Position numbers and translations under genes: made by a program. The notes below the pieces were generated by a model. That model made no database searches. It saw only the letters and a list, made by a program, of their open reading frames with translations, and was not told the origin of the DNA. A stretch of DNA of 32,285 nt from an uncultured archaeon. GTDB taxonomy: Archaea; Iainarchaeota; Iainarchaeia; Iainarchaeales; JAAZKV01. This document shows positions 17,919-25,283 of the stretch, piece by piece; positions within the stretch are counted from its first letter, which is position 1; every line of letters starts with the position of its first letter. Location: positions 1 through 32,285 of the forward strand of contig CABMEU010000011.1 in assembly GCA_902385225.1 (NCBI GenBank), read 5' to 3'.

Positions 17919-18860
17919 TTAGTAAAACGCCTGCGCGAGAGAAAAAGCGGTAAGTGCTGTGGGCAGGAGGAAGAGCAAGTAAACCCAGAACTGTTTTTTG
18001 TTTCCCTCATGAAGAGCGAGGAAGAAACTGCTAATCCCCGCATACTCAAACACATAAACAGTTGTCCCAAAAATTGCGTTCTTTAGCATCTCTTTTCTTT
18101 CCTCAACCCCCATTCCAATTGAAAGCTCTCCAAGCGAATCAAAATTTAATCCGCTCACAAGCCCGATGATGAGCCCAAGCACCGCGGGGACAATAATTCC
18201 TGCCGCAAGAAGCAGGGTGTATTTTGTTACAAGCATCACCGCCTGCCTTTCGCGGATAATTGCTTTTGTTTCAAGCAAATCCTCCGCGGTTTCCTTCATT
18301 ATCTCCGAGAGCTTTGCTCCGCTCAAGTATCCTTGAATGAAAAGGTCAATTACCCGCGAGTATGCTTTGCTTTGGTTGAGTTCCTTAATCCTCTCAAGCG
18401 CTTCCTCAATACTCGCCCCGTTTTTTATTTCATTATACGCGCGCGCAAAATCATCCCGCAGGAGCGGGAAATCATGCTCAGCCATTTTCGCGATTGAACG
18501 CTCCATTGAGTTATTGTCGCAGAAAACGCTTGCCTCAAGAAGGAGGTCGCAAAGAAGCTCCTCCTTTTTTCTTTTCCTTTTTTCGAAGAGAATATCCTCA
18601 AAGAGATAATTAAATCCGAAGGGGGCAAAGAATCCCGCGGCACCCAAAATCAGCAGCACATCCGCCCTCAGGTTTAATTTCCACGCGAGCACCATTGCAG
18701 CGGACATGAGAACTGTTCCCTCAATTACGCAAAGACCTATCCAAGTTTTTAGTGTTTTTGTTCTTGAAGAGTTTAGCAAAAGTTTGTTCTCAAAGCTTTT
18801 GAGTTTTTGCGCGCCGATGGAACTTTTCAAAATTCCTTCAAAGAGAATTACTGCGTCCAT
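17919..18860 (-). CDS. Single T2SSF-domain (TadC-like) pilus assembly membrane protein
   Basis: 'LLCDLLLEASVFCDNNSMERSIAKMAEHDFPLLRDDFARAYNEIKNGASIEEALERIKE...FIQGYLSGAKLSEIMKETAEDLLETKAIIRERQAVMLVTKYTLLLAAGIIVPAVLGLIIG'. Confidence 0.75.
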   Translation of the reverse strand: MDAVILFEGILKSSIGAQKLKSFENKLLLNSSRTKTLKTWIGLCVIEGTVLMSAAMVLAWKLNLRADVLLILGAAGFFAPFGFNYLFEDILFEKRKRKKEELLCDLLLEASVFCDNNSMERSIAKMAEHDFPLLRDDFARAYNEIKNGASIEEALERIKELNQSKAYSRVIDLFIQGYLSGAKLSEIMKETAEDLLETKAIIRERQAVMLVTKYTLLLAAGIIVPAVLGLIIGLVSGLNFDSLGELSIGMGVEERKEMLKNAIFGTTVYVFEYAGISSFFLALHEGNKKQFWVYLLFLLPTALTAFSLAQAFY

Positions 18861-18934
18861 TTTTGTCCCCTTAAATCATGTCCAACATATTGTATATTAC
18901 TAACTTGCTGTCCAAAATAATCTGATGTCCAAAA

Positions 18935-19780
18935 TTATTGCCTCAAAAATAATGGTGTTTTTGAGTTTATGAGCGCAAGAACCGCCATATCAATCGCGGG
19001 AAATACAATCACGCTTATTATGAGCGCCTCCTGCGCGTTAAAGCTCAAGTTCATAAAGTACGAACCGATAAGTGTGAAGCTTTGAAACATAGCCGGAACA
19101 ATTGCCGAAACCGCGATGAATACGAGTGAATACACAACCATTTTCCCTGAGAACTCTTTGCTCTCAATCCTCTGCCGCGCGAGCAAATCCTCTGCGATTT
19201 TCTTTATTCCTGAAGTGTCCTTTGTTCCGTGCGCCCCCAAATTTCCAAGGTTGCTTGCAACCCTCCTTATTGAGTGCGAGGAAAGCCTCTCGTTCATCCC
19301 GCTAAGCGCCTCGGAAAAACTCGCCCCCTTGTTCATGTCGCGGAGCACTATCTCAAATTCCTTTGAGGCAAATCCCTCTTCCTTGCATGAATCTTTAATT
19401 GCTTTTGAAATATTCTTTCCGATTCGAAGTTCAGTAGCGAGTCTCATAAGGAAAAATGGCAGATCCATCTCAACTTTCTTTGAATAAACCCGTTTTTTCG
19501 CAAGGGGCGCCTGAAGCAGCGCAGCAAAAACTGCACAGCAACTAGCCGCGCCAATTCCAAAAGATAAGAGAATATTCTTTGTAATGAATCCCGCTGCGAG
19601 AGAAACCACAATTCCAATTAGAATTCCTTTCTTTAGTGATTCCTTCTTAAGTTTCTCAAGCTCTTTCTCTCTCATTGCGCCTTTTTTTTGGAGAACTTTC
19701 TCAATTATGGAGATTTTTCTTATTCCTTTTGTGCTCCTCGTAATTTCAATTAATTTTTCTCTAATGATCTCTTTCTTCAT
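18935..19780 (-). CDS. Single T2SSF-domain (TadB-like) pilus assembly membrane protein
   Basis: 'LPFFLMRLATELRIGKNISKAIKDSCKEEGFASKEFEIVLRDMNKGASFSEALSGMNERLSSHSIRRVASNLGNL...'; TM helices; ATGA overlap with the upstream ATPase gene. Confidence 0.75.
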   Translation of the reverse strand: MKKEIIREKLIEITRSTKGIRKISIIEKVLQKKGAMREKELEKLKKESLKKGILIGIVVSLAAGFITKNILLSFGIGAASCCAVFAALLQAPLAKKRVYSKKVEMDLPFFLMRLATELRIGKNISKAIKDSCKEEGFASKEFEIVLRDMNKGASFSEALSGMNERLSSHSIRRVASNLGNLGAHGTKDTSGIKKIAEDLLARQRIESKEFSGKMVVYSLVFIAVSAIVPAMFQSFTLIGSYFMNLSFNAQEALIISVIVFPAIDMAVLALINSKTPLFLRQ

Positions 19781-21243
19781 CCAATCACTTCCTCCGCGCT
19801 CGCGAAGAAATCCATGAAGTTGCTTTTGTTTTTTAGCTTTTCAAGCGTCTTGGCTCTCACTTTCTCCATTTTCTTTATGCTTGTTTTTGCGCAGCAAAAT
19901 GTTCTTGAGATTTTTTCAATAATTCGCGCCCCCTCTTCCGCCCGCACAAGCGCGTTTTTTTCAAAATCAAAATTAAAGAGCGCGTTTGCCTTCGCGCCCT
20001 CTGGAGTTTTCTCCACTTCGCAGATTTCCATAACTCGTCGCTCTTCCTTTCTCGCCCCGCCAGAAGTGATTTTGCTTATTCTTTTTTGCACCACAATTAA
20101 ATCAAGCGAGGCGAGCGAGCGCTCGCTAATTCCAAACGAGCATAATCTTTGTATGGCTTCCTGCGCGCTCTCCGCGTGAAATGTAGCGTAAGAGCCCTTC
20201 GCCTGCCCCGCAAGCATAGTGTTAATGAACGCGCCTGCCTCCTCTTTGTTTCTTATTTCTCCGACAATTACTCTGTCAGGCCTCATTCGAAAAGTATTGT
20301 CAATTAGTGAGCCGAGTGTGATGTCCAATGCTTCCGCGGTATTTAATTTTATTACATGGCTTTGAGGAAGCATTAATTCCGGTGTCTCCTCGGCGCAGAC
20401 AATTCGTTCTTCCTTTGGGAGAAAGCAGAAGAGAGCGTTTAATGTTGTGGTTTTTCCCGAACCTGTGTTCCCGCAGATGAGAATTGAGCAGCTTGTTTGC
20501 ATTGCGAGCCACAAAAAGCTCATTGCTTCTTTGCTAATTGTCCCGCACTCGGCAAGCTCCGCCGGAGTGAAAGGATTCTCCTTGAATTTTCTAATGGTTG
20601 CATTAATTCCGCTGAATGCGATTGGGTGCATTGAGGCATTAAGCCTTGACCCGTCCTTTAGCACCGCGTTAAGCATCGGGCTTTGATAACTTAACTGCCT
20701 CCCAAGCGGCGCCGCCATTTTGTTTATTATTGTTCTGATTTTGTCCTCTGAATTGAATTGTAAGTTTGTTGTCAGCCATCCAAATGTGCGGTGATAAACC
20801 ATTATTGGTTTCTTTGGTCCGTTAATTACAATCTCCTCAAACACCGAATCGCAAAGAAGAGGGGTGAGTATGCTCTCTCCAAGCGCTTCCCACTCAAGAA
20901 GTTCGAGTATTTTCTCTCTCTGTTGTTTATTTAGAAGAATCATGTTTTCCAGGCAGTAATCCTTCAAGAAAAAATATACATCCGCACTTACCCTTACTTG
21001 CTTCTCGCTTCGCTTAAGTTCGTCAAGAATTGTTATGAATAAGTTATTTTCTTTTTCGCTAAGCTCTGGAATCCTCACAACCAGAAATCTCTTTTCTTTT
21101 TGAGCTACTACTTCTCCGCTCTTGCACTCGCTTAATTTTTTTGAGTAATCAATTTGATTAACATTAAATTCCGCTTCCTTTTTCATGAAAGAAACGCTGA
21201 ATTTTTCACTTAAAAACATTCCCAGAATTTCGTCACTTGCCAC
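19777..21243 (-). CDS. Type II/IV secretion ATPase (TadA/CpaF/VirB11-like)
   Basis: Walker A 'ILICGNTGSGKTTTLNAL', Asp-box region 'IVCAEETPEL', Walker B region 'RMRPDRVIVGEIRNKEEAGAFINTMLAGQAKGSYATFHAES'. Confidence 0.92.
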   Translation of the reverse strand: MASDEILGMFLSEKFSVSFMKKEAEFNVNQIDYSKKLSECKSGEVVAQKEKRFLVVRIPELSEKENNLFITILDELKRSEKQVRVSADVYFFLKDYCLENMILLNKQQREKILELLEWEALGESILTPLLCDSVFEEIVINGPKKPIMVYHRTFGWLTTNLQFNSEDKIRTIINKMAAPLGRQLSYQSPMLNAVLKDGSRLNASMHPIAFSGINATIRKFKENPFTPAELAECGTISKEAMSFLWLAMQTSCSILICGNTGSGKTTTLNALFCFLPKEERIVCAEETPELMLPQSHVIKLNTAEALDITLGSLIDNTFRMRPDRVIVGEIRNKEEAGAFINTMLAGQAKGSYATFHAESAQEAIQRLCSFGISERSLASLDLIVVQKRISKITSGGARKEERRVMEICEVEKTPEGAKANALFNFDFEKNALVRAEEGARIIEKISRTFCCAKTSIKKMEKVRAKTLEKLKNKSNFMDFFASAEEVIG

Positions 21244-21395
21244 AATGCCGGCCTAATCTAAATTCCTTAGAAGAGTCACTCCACATTTTCGAATTCAAGG
21301 AGAAAACAAGCCTTTTGACACATTTTAACGCATTTTTGGCTCTTTTTGGGTTGTTTTTGGCGTAGCGGGGCTTTGATTATTGAACCCGCAGGTAT

Positions 21396-21580
21396 TTTAT
21401 ATAAGATTGGTGTCTATGTTACTCGGGTTATCACCCCGATTTCTTAAATAGGTAAAGGCAAGAAAAAAGGCAAAGGAGGGAAAGAAAGCACCTGATTATT
21501 TGCTTTCTTTTCTTCTTCAACTCGCTTCCTTCTGTCAAGCGGCTTCGCTTTATGCTCCGTAGTTTGACTTAATTAGAAGT
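21396..21580 (+). ncRNA. Candidate structured RNA (promoter plus hairpins); 3' end uncertain
   Basis: TATA-like 'ttttatataag' (21396-21405). Hairpins at 21423-21439, 21474-21517 (17 continuous pairs including 3 G:U when read on the plus strand) and 21534-21568. Lies in the 387-bp gap between 21243 and 21631. Confidence 0.35.
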
Positions 21581-21630
21581 AGTTATTTTGGATTTTTGGA
21601 TGTTCTTGAAATTGTTAATGGTTAATTGTT

Positions 21631-21981
21631 TTACCATTCAACTTTTTGCCCCAGCTTTACGCTCTTCGCCTTCCCTTTTGGCATTTCAATTACAAACTTC
21701 GCCGCTTTTTTTGGAGTGTAATTGGGTATGAACGGGTTTAGTGTCGCCTTATCCACAACTTTCTGCTCTTTATTCAAAAAGAGCACATCAATTGGGAAGA
21801 ATACAAAGAGCATGTGCAGGGAGGTTCCGATTTGGCTCTCCCTCGGGAACGTAAATACAAGCGCGTAATTGAATTTCTTCTTATCCTCAAACATTAATCC
21901 CTTGGTTCGCTCAAGCGTGTTGCGCGCAAAGCGCACATTCTTCATCAGAATTTTTTTTCCTGCCCTAAGCATCCAACTCAA
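21631..21981 (-). CDS. DUF192 family protein
   Basis: 'NVRFARNTLERTKGLMFEDKKKFNYALVFTFPRESQIGTSLHMLFVFFPIDVLFLNKEQKVVDKATLNPFIPNYTPKKAAKFVIEMPKG' matches the DUF192 pattern. Confidence 0.85.
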   Translation of the reverse strand: MSWMLRAGKKILMKNVRFARNTLERTKGLMFEDKKKFNYALVFTFPRESQIGTSLHMLFVFFPIDVLFLNKEQKVVDKATLNPFIPNYTPKKAAKFVIEMPKGKAKSVKLGQKVEW

Positions 21982-22040
21982 CCCATTTATTTTCTCTGAT
22001 TATTGCTAACTTTAAGAAAACTTCTTAAAATAAGTTTCAA

Positions 22041-22304
22041 TTACTTTAGCATCTCAAGAGAGGGAACTTTTATTTCCTGCAGCATCTTTTCGGTTTTCTT
22101 TGGAGTTTCTTTCTCCATCGACTTTCTCTTTTCATTTAATTCCGCAGTAATCTTATCAATATCAGCCATCTTTTTCTTCAGCTCAACAAGCACGCGCGCG
22201 ATTTCTTCTTTTGTGTACTCTTGCTCATCCTCGCTAGCTGCCAAGCTCCCTGACCCGAGCCCTTCCCGTATCTCCCCCATCAATGGGTGTTCTTCATCTT
22301 CCAT
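22041..22304 (-). CDS. Small charged coiled-coil hypothetical protein
   Basis: 87 aa, 'EEIARVLVELKKKMADIDKITAELNEKRKSMEKETPKKTEKMLQEI'; fits the gap between flanking minus-strand genes. Confidence 0.45.
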   Translation of the reverse strand: MEDEEHPLMGEIREGLGSGSLAASEDEQEYTKEEIARVLVELKKKMADIDKITAELNEKRKSMEKETPKKTEKMLQEIKVPSLEMLK

Positions 22305-22375
22305 GCATATTAGTAGTTCATGGAGATATTTAAGCTCTTTGGGGCTTTACTTGAACTTACTTTAACACTACAAAA

Positions 22376-23017
22376 CTATTTGAGCACTTCTCCAGTTTCA
22401 TTACTCCAAAACACAAGGTCAAGCTCCGCGAAGCTCATGTTGTGCTTTTCGCAGAATTTTCTCATTTTGTCCTCAATTTCCAAGTATTTCTTTTTGGTGA
22501 GGGTTTTTGGTACTTCTGCAATTACTCCGCACTTGCGCAGGTTCTTGAGTATGTGTCTGTCAAGTATCGCAATGCTCTCACCAAACCCAATATTCCTTAA
22601 AAAGTGAGAGGCTTCCTTCATTCCGTATCCATTAACTTCATTCACTAAGAATTCCCTGCACTTAATAGCATCATGCGGGAGTCCGTTTGCGATTAGCACT
22701 TCCTTTATTTTGTGGTGAGGAAATCTTTTTTGTGCTTCAACAAGACGCAAAGCTTTTGTTCGGAAGAAGCGGACGTTTCGTAAATACTTTTCTTTTGAAA
22801 GAGCGCTCCCCTTGTCCAGCAAATCGTGTTCTCTAAGAAGGTTTATTGTCTTAATCGCCTGCCGAGCGGAGCTTTGCGGTGTGAGCAGACAAAAACAAAG
22901 TTCCTCATAAACAAGTTTGTCTGACCCCCAGGTTTTTTTAACCCCATTTAGGGCAGAACTGATTTTTCCCTCAAGCCCGGGCGTAGGAACACAAAGTTTC
23001 GGCTTCACTAAATTCAC
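22376..23017 (-). CDS. ogg: Archaeal N-glycosylase/DNA lyase (Ogg family, HhH-GPD)
   Basis: 'LCFCLLTPQSSARQA...FLVNEVNGYGMKEASHFLRNIGFGESIAILDRHILKNL...' shows HhH with catalytic-type K and D residues, as in archaeal Ogg. Confidence 0.85.
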   Translation of the reverse strand: MNLVKPKLCVPTPGLEGKISSALNGVKKTWGSDKLVYEELCFCLLTPQSSARQAIKTINLLREHDLLDKGSALSKEKYLRNVRFFRTKALRLVEAQKRFPHHKIKEVLIANGLPHDAIKCREFLVNEVNGYGMKEASHFLRNIGFGESIAILDRHILKNLRKCGVIAEVPKTLTKKKYLEIEDKMRKFCEKHNMSFAELDLVFWSNETGEVLK

Positions 23018-23025
23018 CGCCGAGT

Positions 23026-23535
23026 TTATCCCATTATTAATTCGCCGACGTTTTGCATGCTCTCAACGTATTCCTCAAGCATTTCTACATGTCCTCTCTC
23101 AAACTTCACAAGCTCATCAAAGAATGCCTTAACATTGCCCTTTGTTTTAGCTGAGGCCCCTGAATAGAATTCAACCGCTTTCTTTTCTCTCCAAAGCGCA
23201 AATAGTACAGCGGTCATTTCTCCGCTCCCGTGATTCTTGAAGTGAATTATTGGATGCTTCTGGTGCTCAAAAGTAATTTTTTTTGAAGAACCATCCTTAA
23301 CGTTTTTCTTCAGCTCCTGAATTTTAGCATAATGCATTGTTTCCTCGCGATACATAAAATCAAAGAATGATTCAAGTTCGTTCCCCAAGTTCTTCTTTTT
23401 TTCCTTATCATAAAGATTCATCGCGCTCTTTTCCTCATTCTCGGCAACCGCGAGCGCTTTTAGTATGGATTCGCTTGAGTTCGCGTCAAGCGTGTCAAGC
23501 GCACTCAAAATCTCGCTAGTTTTAGTTATTTCCAT
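23026..23535 (-). CDS. Rubrerythrin/ferritin-like diiron protein
   Basis: ExxH-type ligands: 'ENEEKSAMNLYDKE', 'YREETMHYAKI', 'REKKAVEFY', 'FERGHVEMLEEYV'. 'aggtgattgaATGG' SD at the start. Confidence 0.75.
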   Translation of the reverse strand: MEITKTSEILSALDTLDANSSESILKALAVAENEEKSAMNLYDKEKKKNLGNELESFFDFMYREETMHYAKIQELKKNVKDGSSKKITFEHQKHPIIHFKNHGSGEMTAVLFALWREKKAVEFYSGASAKTKGNVKAFFDELVKFERGHVEMLEEYVESMQNVGELIMG

Positions 23536-23620
23536 TCAATCACCTCGGGAAACAATTCCTTAACCCTACTTGTTTAAAACTTATTGATTTGCATTTCACA
23601 GCTGCAGGCATAAATGCTTT

Positions 23621-23642
23621 CAAATCCTTAATTAGGGATTTG
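23621..23642. repeat. 22-bp near-perfect palindrome in the divergent rubrerythrin/cis-prenyltransferase intergenic region
   Basis: caaatccttaattagggatttg; 10 of 11 pair positions complementary, the other T:G. Confidence 0.8.
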
Positions 23643-23723
23643 GTTGGTACAATCATCGAACGCATTATTTGGGAATGATTTTTAAACAAGTTACGCTCTT
23701 CTATAATTAATTTTTTGGGTTAA

Positions 23724-24431
23724 GTGGTGGCTAGGTTGCTTGAATCAATAGCATTCATTCCTGATGGGAATCGGCGTTACGCAAAGCTTGCGGGGATTTC
23801 CCTCGCAGAGAGTTATGCTGTCGGCACCCAAAAAGCCTGGGATGTGCTTGACTGGCTTGTAAAGTACCCAAATATTACGGTAGGGACATTTTACACTTTT
23901 TCTTTAAAGAACTTTGAGCGCTCAAAACTTGAGTTAAGCGTTCTAATGCGAATATTTGAGAAAGAACTTGATAATACAAAGAAGCGCAGAATTATTCAGG
24001 AAGAGGGAATCAAAATGAAGTTCCTCGGAAGGCGCGAACTTTTTCCAAAGAAGTTGCAGGAAAAAATGTCCGCGGTTGAGGAATACACTTCCCAGTTCGG
24101 TAATAGAACAATTAATTTAGCACTTGGCTATGACGGCCAGGCGGAAATAATTGACGCTTCAAAGAGATTCGCGCAGGATGTGGCAAATGGAGTAACTACC
24201 CCAGAAGAACTCACCCCGCAAACATTTAGTAAATACCTTTATTCGGATTTCAAGGCGCCAGATTTGATTGTGCGCACAAGTAACGAGCAGCGCTTAAGCG
24301 GCTTTCTTACTTTCCAGAGCTCCTACTCCGAACTCGCTTTTTTGAATAAATACTGGCCGCAGCTTGCAGAGAGCGATGTGGATAAAATCGTATTAGATTA
24401 CAACAACAGAGAAAGAAGGTTTGGGAAATAG
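23724..24431 (+). CDS. uppS: Cis-prenyltransferase (undecaprenyl/polyprenyl diphosphate synthase family)
   Basis: 'IAFIPDGNRRYAKLAGISLAESYAVGTQKAWDVLDWL...TFYTFSLKNFERS...LALGYDGQAEIIDA...DLIVRTSNEQRLSGFLTFQSSYSELAFLNKYWP'; GTG start. Confidence 0.92.
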   Translation: MVARLLESIAFIPDGNRRYAKLAGISLAESYAVGTQKAWDVLDWLVKYPNITVGTFYTFSLKNFERSKLELSVLMRIFEKELDNTKKRRIIQEEGIKMKFLGRRELFPKKLQEKMSAVEEYTSQFGNRTINLALGYDGQAEIIDASKRFAQDVANGVTTPEELTPQTFSKYLYSDFKAPDLIVRTSNEQRLSGFLTFQSSYSELAFLNKYWPQLAESDVDKIVLDYNNRERRFGK

Positions 24432-24432
24432 T

Positions 24433-25008
24433 TTATTTTGATATTTGTTCTTTTACAATTAACCCTCTTTTTTTGTATTCAATAATCATTTCCTCAAGGA
24501 ATTGTTTTAGCTCGGGGAACTGCTGAATATATGGCTCTTTTGTTTCTCTGAATTTCTTCTCAGTATATCCAAATTTCTTCCATGCCTCTGGTCTCCACAG
24601 CTCATTTATCGCGGGGTCAATTACATCAATTGCTTTGCAGAATTTTGATTCCCTTGTTTTTCTTTCCTTCCACTCTTTCCAGCACTCCTCAAAATCCTCT
24701 GTGATTTCTTTTGGCAGAGTCTTTGTGAGTTTTTTTACAGCCTCATTCTCCGCCTGCTCCTTCTCTTCCAGCTCTTTTTTATCAAATGAATAAACATCTC
24801 CGGCGTACACTTCGCACAAATCATGGTAGAGCAGCAGCTTCATTACTTTGCTCTCATCAAGCCCCTTGATTTTTTTTAAGAAATATTGCGCGAGAATCAG
24901 CGAGGAATATACGTGCTCCGCGGCAGTTTCTTTTCTTGCAAGCACATTTGTATACCGATTTACCTGCTTGAGTTTGTACCACTCATAAATTCTGTCTATT
25001 TCATGCAT
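24433..25008 (-). CDS. HD-domain phosphohydrolase (HDDC2/YfbR-like)
   Basis: 'KETAAEHVYSSLILAQYFL...KVMKLLLYHDLCEVYAGDV...FCKAIDVIDPAINEL'. ATG at 25008 favoured; the track ORF extends to 25032. Confidence 0.8.
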   Translation of the reverse strand: MHEIDRIYEWYKLKQVNRYTNVLARKETAAEHVYSSLILAQYFLKKIKGLDESKVMKLLLYHDLCEVYAGDVYSFDKKELEEKEQAENEAVKKLTKTLPKEITEDFEECWKEWKERKTRESKFCKAIDVIDPAINELWRPEAWKKFGYTEKKFRETKEPYIQQFPELKQFLEEMIIEYKKRGLIVKEQISK

Positions 25009-25046
25009 AATTAAAGAAGCCTTAAATAACACATCTTAAAATTAAA

Positions 25047-25150
25047 TAGCCCCTCCCAGATTCGAACTGGGGTCCCCGCCTTACTTTATTTCTTCATTCT
25101 CATGAACAAATCCCAGAGGGCAGTATCCTTGGCCACTAGACGAAGAGGCT
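25047..25150 (-). tRNA. tRNA-Gln(CUG) with a 31-nt intron (25082-25112) at position 37/38
   Basis: Minus strand AGCCTCT TC GTCT AGTGGCCAA GGAT A CTGCC CTCTG-G^intron^A GGCGG GGAC CCCAG TTCGAAT CTGGG AGGGGCT A. All four arms pair. Anticodon CTG at 25114-25116. The intron folds into a BHB-like element. Confidence 0.9.
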
Positions 25151-25283
25151 ATTGGTTTTAACCTTTCTAATTTCTGCTTTGCAGTTTATTACATCCCTCG
25201 CTTCTAAACAAAGGATGTATCGAATAAAGATTGAGTTAGTAAGAAAATTTATAAATCAAAGTTTTGGCTCTTTTTGGGGGTTT

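Noticed and set aside
19116-19487. 123-aa plus-strand ORF opposite the TadB-like gene
   Set aside because: Shadow of a well-supported coding frame; Ser/Phe-rich composition typical of antisense translation.
19814-20179. 121-aa plus-strand ORF opposite tadA
   Set aside because: Antisense to the ATPase C-terminal region; no motif.
21423-21439. Minus-strand TCGGG-GTGATAA-CCCGA looks like a tRNA-Ile(GAU) anticodon arm
   Set aside because: No D arm, T arm or acceptor stem could be assembled around it on either side; treated as a hairpin within the candidate RNA region.
21617-21638. AATGGT...ACCATT inverted repeat overlapping the DUF192 stop codon
   Set aside because: Only 6-bp arms in AT-rich sequence; too weak to call a terminator.
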